Assembly (NCBI RefSeq): GCF_034343125.1
Contig: NZ_CP139957.1
Span: 1,661,001 to 1,725,000 of the forward strand
Source: Caldicellulosiruptor danielii
GTDB lineage: Bacteria; Bacillota; Thermoanaerobacteria; Caldicellulosiruptorales; Caldicellulosiruptoraceae
Length of the DNA stretch: 64,000 nucleotides
Direction: 5' to 3'
Notes under the pieces: model-generated
What the model saw: the letters and a program-made list of their open reading frames with translations, nothing else
What the model was told of the DNA's origin: nothing
The model's database searches: none
Part shown: positions 43,782-53,338 of the stretch, one piece after another
How positions within the stretch are numbered: the stretch's first letter is position 1
Layout of the letters: each line of letters starts with the position of its first letter
Made by a program: the position numbers and the translations under genes

Positions 43782-43808
43782 CCCTCAACAGCTTTTTGCT
43801 GCTGAGGG
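43782..43808 (-). terminator. Terminator of the tRNA-Gly transcript
   Basis: On the minus strand CCCTCAGCAGC pairs with GCTGTTGAGGG (one mismatch) over a short loop, then TTTTTTGTTTTC follows. It lies just downstream of the tRNA-Gly gene. Confidence 0.8.
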
Positions 43809-43824
43809 CGTTATATTCTTTTTC

Positions 43825-43898
43825 TGGAGCGGGTGATGGGAATCGAACCCACGCTGCCAGCTTGGAAGGCTGGTGTTCTACCATTGAACTACACCCGC
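43825..43898 (-). tRNA. tRNA-Gly (anticodon TCC)
   Basis: A 74-nt gene with encoded CCA. The 7-bp acceptor stem is GCGGGTG / CACCCGC with a T discriminator. The anticodon stem-loop CCAGC-CTTCCAA-GCTGG shows the TCC anticodon, and the T-loop GGTTCGATTCC is standard. Confidence 0.97.
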
Positions 43899-43974
43899 TC
43901 GTTTTTTCCCCTTGCACATTGAATATTATAATACCATATCTTCATGTTGTCAATAGGTATTTGGACGGGAAAAA

Positions 43975-44562
43975 TCAGACAGATGCAAGAATCTTGAGAA
44001 TCTCATACCATAAAGCTACACTTTCGCGGACAAAACCATAGTATTCTTCATGCAAATATTGTTTTACATATACACCTGAAAAAGAAGCATTTATTTTTAA
44101 TTTTTTAGCAATCAAATGTGCTCTTTCTAAGTGAAACATATTTGAAACAATTATAGCACTCTTGAAGCCCTTCTTCTTCATAATCTTTTTTGAATACAAC
44201 AAATTTTCATATGTCGAAAAAGATTTTTCCTCCTTTAAAATGAGCTCAGGTAAAACTCCCTTTTCTACAAGATACCTCTTCCCCGCCTCAGCTTCAGAAA
44301 TGTTTTCGCCCCGTCCTTTTGCACCACAGACAATTATGTACTTTGCATAACCATTTTTATAAAGTTCGAAAGCTCTGTCAAGTCTTTCCTGAAAAAACGG
44401 ACTTGGAAAATCACCATAAACTGCACAGCCTAAAACAATAATACAATTTGATTTTTTAGGTTTTGCAGAAATGCCAAAAATAATTATTGATGCTTCTGTA
44501 ACTGCAAATATCAAAATTACAGCAGCCAAAGTGCAAAGTGAAATTTTCAAAAACTTTCTCAT
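43975..44562 (-). CDS. YdcF/ElyC-like DUF218 protein
   Basis: A 195-residue protein with one N-terminal hydrophobic segment (about residues 5-30, LAAVILIFAVTEASIIIFG) and a DUF218 domain: CIIVLGCAVYGDFPSPFFQE, IVCGAKGRGENISEAEAG and a C-terminal VSNMFHLERAHLIAKKL. The family (SanA, ElyC and YdcF in E. coli) has roles in envelope integrity that are not well defined. It stands alone between two tRNA genes on the opposite strand to tRNA-Val. Confidence 0.85.
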   Translation of the reverse strand: MRKFLKISLCTLAAVILIFAVTEASIIIFGISAKPKKSNCIIVLGCAVYGDFPSPFFQERLDRAFELYKNGYAKYIIVCGAKGRGENISEAEAGKRYLVEKGVLPELILKEEKSFSTYENLLYSKKIMKKKGFKSAIIVSNMFHLERAHLIAKKLKINASFSGVYVKQYLHEEYYGFVRESVALWYEILKILASV

Positions 44563-44627
44563 TAAAAGCGCTCCCTTCTACATTCTTCAAATTTTCCAAA
44601 GTATTCAAATGCAGCCTTCATTTGATA

Positions 44628-44656
44628 TTTGCATTTTGCAAAATGTATGCTATAAT
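44628..44656 (+). promoter_or_regulatory. Promoter of tRNA-Val
   Basis: A -10 TATAAT at 44651-44656 with a -35-like TTTGCA at 44628-44633 (17-bp spacer; TTGCAT gives 16). It lies 31 bp upstream of the tRNA and overlaps an inverted TTTGCATTTTGCAAA-like stretch. Confidence 0.55.
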
Positions 44657-44687
44657 ACATAATGCAAAAAGTAAATAGCTAACTGGT

Positions 44688-44764
<77 letters not shown>

Positions 44765-44774
44765 TTTATTTTTG

Positions 44775-45509
44775 TCAGTAAACAACATCCACAAGGTAAA
44801 GCCCCCAAGGTGGCAATGTTTTCCCAGCCCGTGTTCTGTCTTTGCTTTCTATTATAAGCGGAATATCCATTGGCTTTAATTTTCCTGCGCCCACATCCAA
44901 AATTGTTCCTGCGATAATTCTTGCCATGTTGTAAAGAAAGCCATTTGCTGTTATATATATTGCAATGCACTCATTTTCAAAGTTTAAATATGCATTGTAG
45001 ATATGCCTTATTGTTGTTTTTGCTTCAGAATCAGCAGAACAAAAACTTTTAAAGTCATACTCCCCTATAAAGTATTCACATGCTCTTTGCATAGCGTCAA
45101 CATCAAGCTCGTATGGATAATAATACGCATAGTTTCTCAAAAGCGCAGGACGATTTTTTTTGTTATATATAAGATACTTATAAGTCTTCTGCTTTGCGCT
45201 GCAGCGTGCAGAAAAATCTAAAGGCACTTCAACCGCGTCTTTTACAGATATATCGCCAGGCAGCACAGAATTTAAAGCAAGCGGAAACTTTTCTGTTGGA
45301 ATTTTGCTACTTGTTTTGAAATTAGCTTTTTGATTTAAAGCATGAACACCTCTGTCTGTTCTTCCAGAACCAATCAAGTTTACCTCTTCGCTTGTCAACT
45401 TCTTTATAGCCTCTTCAATTGTTCCCTGAATGGTTTTTTTATTGGGCTGTTTTTGCCAGCCGAAATATTCTGTGCCATCATATTCTATAGTTAAGAGAAT
45501 GTTTCTCAA
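44775..45509 (-). CDS. truA: tRNA pseudouridine(38-40) synthase
   Basis: A 244-residue pseudouridine synthase that modifies the tRNA anticodon arm. The catalytic Asp is in GSGRTDRGVHALNQ. I placed the start at TTG 45509 (MRNILLTIEYDGTEYFGWQ), since GAGGTG lies 6 bp upstream and the frame above it would overlap the ecfT gene. It follows ecfA1-ecfA2-ecfT, the usual order near the ribosomal protein genes in Firmicutes. It converges on tRNA-Val. Confidence 0.93.
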   Translation of the reverse strand: MRNILLTIEYDGTEYFGWQKQPNKKTIQGTIEEAIKKLTSEEVNLIGSGRTDRGVHALNQKANFKTSSKIPTEKFPLALNSVLPGDISVKDAVEVPLDFSARCSAKQKTYKYLIYNKKNRPALLRNYAYYYPYELDVDAMQRACEYFIGEYDFKSFCSADSEAKTTIRHIYNAYLNFENECIAIYITANGFLYNMARIIAGTILDVGAGKLKPMDIPLIIESKDRTRAGKTLPPWGLYLVDVVY

Positions 45510-45514
45510 GTTTT

Positions 45515-46303
45515 TCACCTCACAGCAATCGCAAGTATGATTAAAATCCCACATACAACAAACGAAATATAGTCAGGAATTCCAAACTCAAGTTTTTTGA
45601 GCTTTGTACGACCTTCTGAGCCTCTGTAGCAGCGCGCTTCCATTGCAATTGCAAGTTCATCTGCTCTTTTGAAAGCTGAAATAAAAAGTGGAATCAAAAG
45701 TGGCAAAAGCGATTTAGCTTTTTTTATTAATCCTCCTGTTTCAAAATCAGCACCCCTTGACATTTGAGCCTTCATAATCTTGTCTGCCTCTTCGTAGACG
45801 GTTGGGATAAACCTTAAGGCAATTGACATCATCATAGAGATTTCATGAACAGGAAATTTTACCTTTTTTAGAGGTTTTAATAACACTTCAAGAGCATCCG
45901 TTATTTCAATGGGTGATGTTGTGAGAGTAAGAAGGCTTGTCGCAAAAATCAGAAGCAAAAGCCTGATTACCAAAAAGATAGAAAGAATAATTCCCTTGTC
46001 AGTAACAATAAGCCCTAATATTTTTAAAACAGGTTTTCCTTGAGTTATGAAAAGGTTAAAAATTACAGTTATCAGAATTAGTATAAATACAGGTTTGGTA
46101 CCTCGCAAAAGTATGAGCGGGTTTACCTTTGAGAGCAAAACCCACAGAAGTATTACGGCAAACAAAAATATATACCCATAAAAGTTATTTACCACAAATA
46201 TTGAGATACAAAAAAAGAACAGAACTATTATCTTTGTCCTTGGGTCAAGCCTGTGAACAAAAGAATCTTTTTTGATATATTGACCAATCACAAAATCAAC
46301 CAT
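45515..46303 (-). CDS. ecfT: ECF transporter transmembrane subunit EcfT
   Basis: A 262-residue membrane protein with about five or six hydrophobic segments. The conserved coupling-helix motif appears as AQMSRGADFETGG and EARCYRGSEGRTK. Together with two EcfA ATPases it forms a vitamin-uptake energy module shared by different S-components, none of which is encoded here. It shares a base with the upstream ecfA2 stop and precedes truA by 5 bp. Confidence 0.93.
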   Translation of the reverse strand: MVDFVIGQYIKKDSFVHRLDPRTKIIVLFFFCISIFVVNNFYGYIFLFAVILLWVLLSKVNPLILLRGTKPVFILILITVIFNLFITQGKPVLKILGLIVTDKGIILSIFLVIRLLLLIFATSLLTLTTSPIEITDALEVLLKPLKKVKFPVHEISMMMSIALRFIPTVYEEADKIMKAQMSRGADFETGGLIKKAKSLLPLLIPLFISAFKRADELAIAMEARCYRGSEGRTKLKKLEFGIPDYISFVVCGILIILAIAVR

Positions 46304-47175
46304 CAGAATCCATCACCTTCTTCCGAAAATGGCAAGTGTAGGTTTTTTACAATCATATCAGCAACCTTTTCAATACTATATTCAAACCTATCAATCTTAA
46401 AACCTTTAAGTTTTAACCTGTGCTGAAGATAAAGAATGTCAGGTGGCAACAGACCACTTTTTTCAAGAAGTTCTACATTCTCAAAAACCTGATGTTTTGG
46501 CCCGTCAAAATGGATTTTGCCTTTGCTTAGAATAATAACCCTCTCACAGAGCATTGCAACATCTTCTAAGCTGTGCGAGATTAAAATTATGGTCTTTTTG
46601 GCTTCTTTGTGAAGTCTTTCTATGATACTAAAAATCCTTTTTCGACCACGCATATCAAGCCCGGCTGTTGGCTCATCAAGAATTATACACTCTGGGTCCA
46701 TTGCAAGTATCCCTGCTATTGCAACCCTTCGTTTCTGTCCACCAGAAAGCTCAAACGGCGACTTTTCTAAAAGTTGCTGGGGAATCTCTAAAAGCTCGCA
46801 CACCTCTTTTACTCTTCTTTTTACTTCATCTTCAGAAAATCCAAGGTTTTGAGGACCAAACGCTATGTCTTTGAAAACTGTCTCTTCAAACAGCTGATAT
46901 TCAGGGTATTGAAACACAAGCCCTACTCTCCTTCGAATTTCCTTTACCCTTTTTTTATCCTTTGTATTTATACCATCAACAACAACATCACCTATCTGCG
47001 GCACCAAAAGCCCGTTCATTAACTGAACCAAAGTAGATTTGCCTGAACCAGTTTTTCCGATAATTCCAATAAACTCTCCTTTTGTTATCGAAAGGTTGAT
47101 ATTTTCAAGTGCCTTTTTTTCAAATGGTGTATTGTAGCCATATATAAACTCTACATTTTTCATTTCAATGAACAT
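46303..47175 (-). CDS. ecfA2: ECF transporter ATPase EcfA2
   Basis: A 290-residue ABC ATPase. Walker A GKTGSGKSTLVQLMNGLL, Q-loop VGLVFQYPEYQLFEETV, signature ELSGGQKRRVAIAG and Walker B CIILDEPTAGLD are present. It overlaps ecfA1 by 16 bp and the ecfT start by 1 bp. With EcfA1 it forms the asymmetric ATPase pair that drives the EcfT module. Confidence 0.95.
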   Translation of the reverse strand: MFIEMKNVEFIYGYNTPFEKKALENINLSITKGEFIGIIGKTGSGKSTLVQLMNGLLVPQIGDVVVDGINTKDKKRVKEIRRRVGLVFQYPEYQLFEETVFKDIAFGPQNLGFSEDEVKRRVKEVCELLEIPQQLLEKSPFELSGGQKRRVAIAGILAMDPECIILDEPTAGLDMRGRKRIFSIIERLHKEAKKTIILISHSLEDVAMLCERVIILSKGKIHFDGPKHQVFENVELLEKSGLLPPDILYLQHRLKLKGFKIDRFEYSIEKVADMIVKNLHLPFSEEGDGF

Positions 47176-47996
47176 AAAAATCTCTCCATTTCGTCAACTG
47201 TCCAGATCTCTTTATCAATTTTTACTCCTCTTTTTTTAAGTTCAATTGAGAGCTTCAAAATTTGTGGCATGTCAAAGCCCATCTCATAAAACCAGTCAAG
47301 CTTTAATAGCTCAAGCGAAGGACCATCAAATTTTATACGTCCTTTATCCAGCACAATGCTTCTTTGGCTCAAGAGCATCTCATCGACATTGTGTGTAACC
47401 AAGATAATAGTCTTTTTTTCTTCTTTGTTTAATCTTTCTATGGTAGAGACTACCTCTTTTCTTCCTTTTGGGTCAAGCATAGAGGTTGGCTCATCCAATA
47501 TGATACACTCTGGCTTCATCGCCAGAACACCAGCAATTGCCACCCTCTGTTTTTGTCCACCTGAAAGTTTGTACGTGGCATGGTTTTTATATTCAATCAT
47601 CTCAACAGCCAAAAGTGCGCTATCAACAGCTTTTCTTATCTTTTCTCTCGGCATTCCTAAGTTTTCAGGCCCAAATGCAACATCTTCTTCAACAATTGAT
47701 GCAACAAGCTGGTTGTCAGGGTTTTGAAATATATAGCCACACTTTTTCCTTATATCCCAGATTTTTTCTGCATCTTTTGTGTTCATACCATCTACAATCA
47801 CATCGCCTTTTTCTGGAATTAAAAGACCGTTTATTAGTTTTGCAAGGGTTGATTTGCCAGAACCATTCAACCCCAATATAGCAATAAATTCTCCTCTTTC
47901 TATCCTAAGGTTTATATCAATCAAAGCTGGTGTTCTTACACCATTAGAGGTTACATATGAAAAGCTGACATTTTTAAACTCTATAAAAGCACTCAT
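47160..47996 (-). CDS. ecfA1: ECF transporter ATPase EcfA1
   Basis: A 278-residue ABC ATPase. Walker A GLNGSGKSTLAKLINGLL, Q-loop CGYIFQNPDNQLVASIV and signature KLSGGQKQRVAIAGVL are present. It is the first gene of the ecfA1-ecfA2-ecfT-truA unit. The 150 bp upstream contain the start of a divergent small ORF and its -10 element. Confidence 0.95.
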   Translation of the reverse strand: MSAFIEFKNVSFSYVTSNGVRTPALIDINLRIERGEFIAILGLNGSGKSTLAKLINGLLIPEKGDVIVDGMNTKDAEKIWDIRKKCGYIFQNPDNQLVASIVEEDVAFGPENLGMPREKIRKAVDSALLAVEMIEYKNHATYKLSGGQKQRVAIAGVLAMKPECIILDEPTSMLDPKGRKEVVSTIERLNKEEKKTIILVTHNVDEMLLSQRSIVLDKGRIKFDGPSLELLKLDWFYEMGFDMPQILKLSIELKKRGVKIDKEIWTVDEMERFLCSLK

Positions 47997-48144
47997 TTTA
48001 CTTTTCTCCTTTTTGCCAAACTATATTTTATTATAGCAAAGATTTTTGGATTTAAATATACATGTATTTTTGAAGTATCCTTGCATACATCGAACATATT
48101 AACGAAAAAGAGGGTATAATATATATTGGAAGGGGGGATTTGAA

Positions 48145-48324
48145 ATGTTTTCTCCCAGGTGTGACATCTATTTTGATTACAACCTGATAAATTTAAAAGA
48201 ATTCAACCTGCCAGTTGAACTTGATAACCTTGAGGCAGAAGAGTTTTCAAAAATTGAGGAGACACCAAAGAAAATCAGTCGGCTTTTGAAAGAAACCGAA
48301 AATCCAGAGGCTTCTGTAAACTGA
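48145..48324 (+). CDS. Small hypothetical protein, 59 residues
   Basis: A short plus-strand frame of 60 codons from ATG 48145 (begins MFSPRCDIYFDYN, ends PEASVN). GGAAGGGGGG lies 9 bp upstream and a TATAAT at 48115-48120 upstream of that, so it has plausible expression signals. It converges on the trp operon and ends at the shared terminator. The sequence is acidic, with a single cysteine and no recognisable motif. I do not know what it does. Confidence 0.5.
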   Translation: MFSPRCDIYFDYNLINLKEFNLPVELDNLEAEEFSKIEETPKKISRLLKETENPEASVN

Positions 48325-48355
48325 AGGGTAGCACGGTAGGAAGGTGAAAATATAA

Positions 48356-48382
48356 AAAGGGGATGTTTTTCGCATCCCCTTT
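48356..48382. terminator. Bidirectional terminator between the 59-residue ORF and trpA
   Basis: A perfect 10-bp stem, AAAGGGGATG / CATCCCCTTT, with a 7-base loop. T-rich sequence follows on the plus strand and A-rich sequence precedes it. It ends the trp operon on the minus strand. Confidence 0.8.
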
Positions 48383-48386
48383 AAAT

Positions 48387-49157
48387 TTATTTGTCTTTCA
48401 GACTTTCAGAGATTTCTTTCAAAAAATCTTCAAGCTTTTCTTTCCCTTCATCTATTTTTGTGATTATTGCGCTTCCAATGACAATACCATCCGCAAGGTC
48501 TTTGAATTTTTTCACATCTTCTTTACCCTTTATACCAAATCCAACTGCCAAAGGTGTTGAGGTAACAGTTTTCAGTTCTTTTAGAAAAGTAAAAATCCTG
48601 TCATCCATTTGTCCTTTAAAACCTGTCACGCCTTTTCTTGAAACACAGTACAAAAAACCACGGCTCTGCTCAGCTATCATCTTGGCTCTCTCAAGAGAAG
48701 ATATTGATACAAGGTCAATGTAGACTATACCAAACTTTTTAGCTCCTTCTTTGAACTCGAAGCTCTCTTCAAACGAAACATCGGGGATTATCACGCCATC
48801 CACACCGAAAGCCTTGCTACTTTCAAAAAACCTATCAATTCCTCTTTTGTAAACTGTGTTTGCATACAGCATTAGCACAACTGGCTTGTCTTTTTTAAAC
48901 TTTTCAATGCTTTCAAAAAGGTGGTTCAATTTAACACCTTCACTGAGAGCCTTTACAGAAGCTTTTTGAATAATCTCTCCGTCTGCAATAGGGTCAGAAA
49001 AAGGAAAACCAATCTCTAAAATGTCTACATACGAATATACAAGCTTTATATAATCAAGTGTCTCTTCAAAAGAGGGATACCCAAAAGTCACATAGCCTAT
49101 GAAAGCTTTTTTTCCCTCTTTTTTTAGCTTTTCAAATCTTTCATCTATTAAATTCAT
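48387..49157 (-). CDS. trpA: Tryptophan synthase alpha subunit
   Basis: Cleaves indole-3-glycerol phosphate; indole passes to TrpB. 256 residues. [13 protein letters not shown] (with the catalytic Glu region) and [13 protein letters not shown] near the C-terminus are conserved. The start overlaps trpB by 4 bp (ATGA type). Last gene of the trp operon. Confidence 0.95.
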   Translation of the reverse strand: MNLIDERFEKLKKEGKKAFIGYVTFGYPSFEETLDYIKLVYSYVDILEIGFPFSDPIADGEIIQKASVKALSEGVKLNHLFESIEKFKKDKPVVLMLYANTVYKRGIDRFFESSKAFGVDGVIIPDVSFEESFEFKEGAKKFGIVYIDLVSISSLERAKMIAEQSRGFLYCVSRKGVTGFKGQMDDRIFTFLKELKTVTSTPLAVGFGIKGKEDVKKFKDLADGIVIGSAIITKIDEGKEKLEDFLKEISESLKDK

Positions 49158-50335
49158 AGCTCATCATCCTTCCAAAGCTCAAGTACTGTATTTATATCCT
49201 TATCACCTCTTCCAGAAAGGTTCACAACAACAATGTCACTGCTCTTCAGCAGTCCCATCTTTGCCCTTTTAATAACCTCTGCAAGTGCATGGCTTGACTC
49301 TAGCGCCGGAATTATCCCTTCAAGCCTGGTAAGCAGCAAAAATGCATCCACTGCTTCTTTGTCAGTAGCCCCCACATACTCAACTCTTCCTGTCTCTTTC
49401 AAATATGCATGTTCAGGTCCAACACCCGGGTAGTCAAGCCCTGCTGAGATTGAATGGGTATTTTGAATTTGCCCTTCCTCATCCTGTAAAATATATGTCT
49501 TTGCACCATGCAAGATTCCAACAGACCCACAACAAATTGTCGCTGCCGTTTTGCCTGTATGAATTCCCTCTCCTGCACCCTCAACGCCAATAAGCTTTAC
49601 CTCATGATCTTCCAAAAACGCTGAGAAAATACCAATTGCGTTAGAACCACCACCTACACACGCAAAGATATAGTCTGGAAGTCTTCCTTCAAGCCTTTTT
49701 ATTTGCTCCTTTGTCTCTTTCCCAATCACACTTTGAAAGTATTTTACAATAGTTGGGAACGGATGAGGTCCTGCAGCTGTACCAAAAAGATAAAAGGTAT
49801 ACTCAAACGTCTCACTCCAGTCACGCATTGCCTCGTTTATTGCGTCTTTCAAGGTCTTGCTTCCCTTGTTAACTACTCTTACCTTGCTGCCAAGCATTTT
49901 CATCCTCTGCACATTATGAAACTGCCTTTTTGCATCTTCTTCACCCATAAATATCTCACATTCCATCCCAAAAAGAGCAGCAACTGTAGCCGTTGCAACA
50001 CCGTGCTGACCTGCTCCTGTCTCGGCAATAAGTCTTTTTTTGCCCATATGCTTTGCCAAAAGTGCCTGGCCAATACAGTTGTTTATCTTGTGTGCTCCTG
50101 TGTGGTTTAGGTCTTCTCTTTTAAGATATATTTTAACTCCAAGATGCTCACTCAAATTTTTGGCAAAGTAAAGTGGCGATGGCCTTCCAACATAGTTTTT
50201 GAGATAGTACTCATACTCTTGATTGAATTTTTCATCTTTCACAAGATTGCAAAATTCTTCTTCTATCTCTAAAAGAGCTGGCATAAGAGTTTCTGGTGCA
50301 TACATTCCACCAAACTTTCCAAAATACCTATCCAT
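49154..50335 (-). CDS. trpB: Tryptophan synthase beta subunit
   Basis: A PLP enzyme that joins indole to serine. 393 residues from the ATG at 50335 ([15 protein letters not shown]), chosen because GGTGA precedes it by 8 bp; a longer frame reaches 50350. The PLP-binding lysine is in [15 protein letters not shown], and the glycine-rich [10 protein letters not shown] phosphate loop is present. The start overlaps trpF by a few bases. Confidence 0.95.
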   Translation of the reverse strand: MDRYFGKFGGMYAPETLMPALLEIEEEFCNLVKDEKFNQEYEYYLKNYVGRPSPLYFAKNLSEHLGVKIYLKREDLNHTGAHKINNCIGQALLAKHMGKKRLIAETGAGQHGVATATVAALFGMECEIFMGEEDAKRQFHNVQRMKMLGSKVRVVNKGSKTLKDAINEAMRDWSETFEYTFYLFGTAAGPHPFPTIVKYFQSVIGKETKEQIKRLEGRLPDYIFACVGGGSNAIGIFSAFLEDHEVKLIGVEGAGEGIHTGKTAATICCGSVGILHGAKTYILQDEEGQIQNTHSISAGLDYPGVGPEHAYLKETGRVEYVGATDKEAVDAFLLLTRLEGIIPALESSHALAEVIKRAKMGLLKSSDIVVVNLSGRGDKDINTVLELWKDDEL

Positions 50336-50942
50336 TTTTTGTTTCACCAACCTTGTATTTATTTACCTTATCAATAATCTTTTTCATCTTTGTAAAATCC
50401 TTAAAACCATCTGTCTCAATTCCTGAGCTGACATCTATACCAACCGGATTTAGATTTAGGTATTTATCTATATTTTCAGGTGTTATTCCACCTGCAATGA
50501 TGTAAGCAAAATCTGCAAATTTTGCGATCTCTGTTATATCTAAACTACTGCCTTTTGGCCTGTCAAGAAGCACAAAGTCGGCTATTTCTGTATAGCGTTT
50601 TGCTTCTGTTATATCTTCTTGTCTTTCAACTTCAATAGCCTTTATAACCTTAAATCCAAGGTCTTTCAAGTGGTTTATATACTTATAATCTTCTTTGCCG
50701 TGCAGCTGCACAAAGTCAAGTTGAAGATAAGTTGCTATTTCTATAACCTCTGATATGTTCTGGTCTTTAAAAACTCCTACTGATTTTATTGAAGGACTTT
50801 TTGCCAAAATCATTTCTTTTGCAAGGTCTTTTTCAACCTTTCTCGGACTTTGAGCAAATATTAAGCCTATCATATCAGGCTGAAGTTTATTGCACATCTC
50901 AATATCAGAAAGCCTCTTTAGCCCGCAAAACTTTACTATCAT
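50328..50942 (-). CDS. trpF: Phosphoribosylanthranilate isomerase
   Basis: A TIM-barrel enzyme of 204 residues. The N-terminal [16 protein letters not shown] (with the catalytic Cys) and C-terminal [20 protein letters not shown] phosphate-binding segment are typical. Its start overlaps the trpC stop by 4 bp. Confidence 0.94.
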   Translation of the reverse strand: MIVKFCGLKRLSDIEMCNKLQPDMIGLIFAQSPRKVEKDLAKEMILAKSPSIKSVGVFKDQNISEVIEIATYLQLDFVQLHGKEDYKYINHLKDLGFKVIKAIEVERQEDITEAKRYTEIADFVLLDRPKGSSLDITEIAKFADFAYIIAGGITPENIDKYLNLNPVGIDVSSGIETDGFKDFTKMKKIIDKVNKYKVGETKNG

Positions 50943-51727
50943 ATCCTATCACCAATTATCTCAAGCGGATTTTGCGATTTCATAAAAGATGTCCCTATCA
51001 AACATCCATCAACACCGAGCGAGAGAATATAGTCAAAATCCTCTTTTGTCTTAATTCCACTTTCGCTTATCACAGCAACTTCTTTTGGAATATACCTCAA
51101 AAGCCTTTCTGTTTTTGTTATATCGACTGACAAATCATCCAGGTTTCTATTATTAATTCCTATGAGTTTTGCACCACTCTTCAAAGCTTTTTCAATTTCA
51201 TATTCATTTTCAACCTCAACAAGCGGTACTATGTCAAGAATTTCTAAAATTTTGATGAATACTGTGAGCTGTTTTTCTGAAAGAGCTTTTGTGATAAGTA
51301 AAGCAGCATCTGCGCCTATCATCTTTGTCTGGTAAAGCTGCCAAATATCAATGATAAAGTCTTTTCTTAGCACGGGCAGAGATACTGTTTTTTTTACTTC
51401 CATCAAGTCTTGTTCCGAACCCTTGAAAAAAAACCTTTCTGTCAAAACTGATATGGCAAAAAAACCCAAATCTTCATACATCTTTGCTATTGCTTTTGCA
51501 TTGGCATCCTCGGATATTACACCCTCAGAAGGTGATGCTCTTTTTATTTCACCTATTATACAGAATTTATCTTTTTTGAATATTCTTTTGAACTTGTTTT
51601 CTGAACGCTGACCTTCAATCTTCTCAACTGCAAGTTTTTTCATCTTCTCAACAGGTATAAGGTTTTTACACCTTTCAACTTCTTCTTTTTTATAACTTAA
51701 AATACGTTCAAGCACACTCATTTTCAA
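50939..51727 (-). CDS. trpC: Indole-3-glycerol phosphate synthase
   Basis: A TIM-barrel enzyme of about 262 residues. [16 protein letters not shown] carries the catalytic Lys, VLRKDFIID is present, and the [14 protein letters not shown] phosphate site is near the C-terminus. It starts at TTG 51727 or ATG 51721; the overlap with trpD is 4 bp if TTG is used. Confidence 0.94.
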   Translation of the reverse strand: MKMSVLERILSYKKEEVERCKNLIPVEKMKKLAVEKIEGQRSENKFKRIFKKDKFCIIGEIKRASPSEGVISEDANAKAIAKMYEDLGFFAISVLTERFFFKGSEQDLMEVKKTVSLPVLRKDFIIDIWQLYQTKMIGADAALLITKALSEKQLTVFIKILEILDIVPLVEVENEYEIEKALKSGAKLIGINNRNLDDLSVDITKTERLLRYIPKEVAVISESGIKTKEDFDYILSLGVDGCLIGTSFMKSQNPLEIIGDRI

Positions 51728-52740
51728 TTACACTCTCCCAATTTATAAAACTGCTTGAGCTCTTTGAGCTTTAAATAAGCTTCTCTGCTCTCGATTGCTT
51801 TTGAGGAAAGCTTAATTCCTTCTTCAACATCTTTTGCAATCTCACAGATGTAAAGTGCAAATCCACAATTCAAAACAATAGCCCAAAAATAAGGCGACTT
51901 TTCTCCCTCAAGCACATTTATCAAAATCCTTGCGTTTTCTTCAGGCGAAAAGCCTCTGATTGAGCTTGTATCAAATTCAACTCCATAGTCTTTTGGGTCA
52001 ATATAATATTCTTTAATATTCTTGTCTTGTATCTCAAGCACCCTTGTCTTTTTAGAAACAGAAATCTCGTCAAGTCCGTCAAGGCTATGTATCACAGCGG
52101 CTTTTTTTCTCTTGCCTCTTAGTACAGAAGCCACTTTATCCTGCGTATCAAAACTAAATGTCCCAACAACTTGATATTTCAGTGGTACAGGGTTCAAAAG
52201 CGGACCTAAGATGTTAAAAACTGTTCTGATACCAAGAGATCTTCTTAAATTTGCAACCTTCTTCATGGCAGGATGATACAGTGGTGCAAACAAAAACGCA
52301 AAGTTTAGTTTCTCAAGCCCTTTTAAAACTTTATCTTCCCCAGCTTGGATATCAATCCCAAGCTTTTCTAAGATATCAGCTGACCCTGAATTGCTTGTAA
52401 TACTTCTGTTACCGTGTTTTGCTACTTTTACGTCAAAACAGCTAAGAACAATTGCTGCAGCTGTTGAGATGTTAAATGTGCCTTTCCCATCGCCACCTGT
52501 GCCACATGTATCAATTGTTCTTTGATGATCAAAGTGAAGTTTTTTTGCCCTGTCATAAAATGCATCAACAAATGCCGAAATTTCTTTTTCAGTTTCACCC
52601 TTTGTTTTTAGTGCTGCCAAAAATGCACCAAACTTTATCTCATCAAGTTCTCCTTCCAAGATGTTGTCAAGAAGATTTTTTACCTGTTCATATTCTAAAT
52701 CCTTTTTGTTTGTCACAAGCTCAAGCACATCGATGAGCAT
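51724..52740 (-). CDS. trpD: Anthranilate phosphoribosyltransferase
   Basis: About 338 residues from the ATG at 52740 ([13 protein letters not shown]), since GGGGTGG lies 5 bp upstream; a longer frame reaches 52758. The PRPP-binding [15 protein letters not shown] is diagnostic, with [14 protein letters not shown] downstream. The start overlaps trpG by about 20 bp. Here trpG and trpD are separate genes, not a fusion. Confidence 0.95.
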   Translation of the reverse strand: MLIDVLELVTNKKDLEYEQVKNLLDNILEGELDEIKFGAFLAALKTKGETEKEISAFVDAFYDRAKKLHFDHQRTIDTCGTGGDGKGTFNISTAAAIVLSCFDVKVAKHGNRSITSNSGSADILEKLGIDIQAGEDKVLKGLEKLNFAFLFAPLYHPAMKKVANLRRSLGIRTVFNILGPLLNPVPLKYQVVGTFSFDTQDKVASVLRGKRKKAAVIHSLDGLDEISVSKKTRVLEIQDKNIKEYYIDPKDYGVEFDTSSIRGFSPEENARILINVLEGEKSPYFWAIVLNCGFALYICEIAKDVEEGIKLSSKAIESREAYLKLKELKQFYKLGECN

Positions 52741-53338
52741 CTTTTTCCACCCCATCATAGCATATTTCTAAAAAGTTTTGAATAATCGTCTCGCCATCAG
52801 GAGTCAGGATTGACTCAGGATGAAACTGAATCCCATAGACTCTCAAGCTATCATTTATCAGGGACATGATCTCATCATCTTCACTCACAGCAGCTATTTC
52901 AAGCTGTTTCAAAGACGCAGATTTTTCAACCACAAGTGAATGGTACCTTCCTGCAAAAAATCTCTCTGGCACACCTTTAAAAAGTCTGCTTCTTTTGCCG
53001 CTTTCAAGCAAGTCAACCCTCGATCTCATCCCATGATAAATTGTTTTTGCATGAATAATTCGAGCTCCAAAACATTCTCCAATCACCTGATGACCAAGAC
53101 ACACACCCAAGATTGGAATACTACCCGCAAATGTATTTACAACCTCTTTGCTCACACCTGCATCTTTTGGACTGCCAGGACCTGGAGAAATTACTATGCC
53201 AGCCGGATTTAACTTTTTTATTGTATCAACTGTAACCTTGTCGTTTCTGAACACAACAACCTGTGTTTTACTTGCAATCATCTGGTAAAGATTGAATGTA
53301 AAAGAGTCATAGTTATCTATTAACAATATCATTTTCAT
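52721..53338 (-). CDS. trpG: Anthranilate synthase glutamine amidotransferase subunit
   Basis: A class I glutamine amidotransferase of 205 residues. The nucleophile Cys is in [13 protein letters not shown], the His in [10 protein letters not shown], and the substrate region [10 protein letters not shown] is present. It supplies ammonia to TrpE. It overlaps trpE by 26 bp and trpD by about 20 bp. A dual role in p-aminobenzoate synthesis, as in Bacillus, is possible. Confidence 0.94.
   Translation of the reverse strand: MKMILLIDNYDSFTFNLYQMIASKTQVVVFRNDKVTVDTIKKLNPAGIVISPGPGSPKDAGVSKEVVNTFAGSIPILGVCLGHQVIGECFGARIIHAKTIYHGMRSRVDLLESGKRSRLFKGVPERFFAGRYHSLVVEKSASLKQLEIAAVSEDDEIMSLINDSLRVYGIQFHPESILTPDGETIIQNFLEICYDGVEKDAHRCA

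Noticed and set aside
48145..48324. An anti-TRAP protein next to trp
   Set aside because: It is of similar length but lacks the zinc-binding CxxCxGxG-type cysteine repeats.
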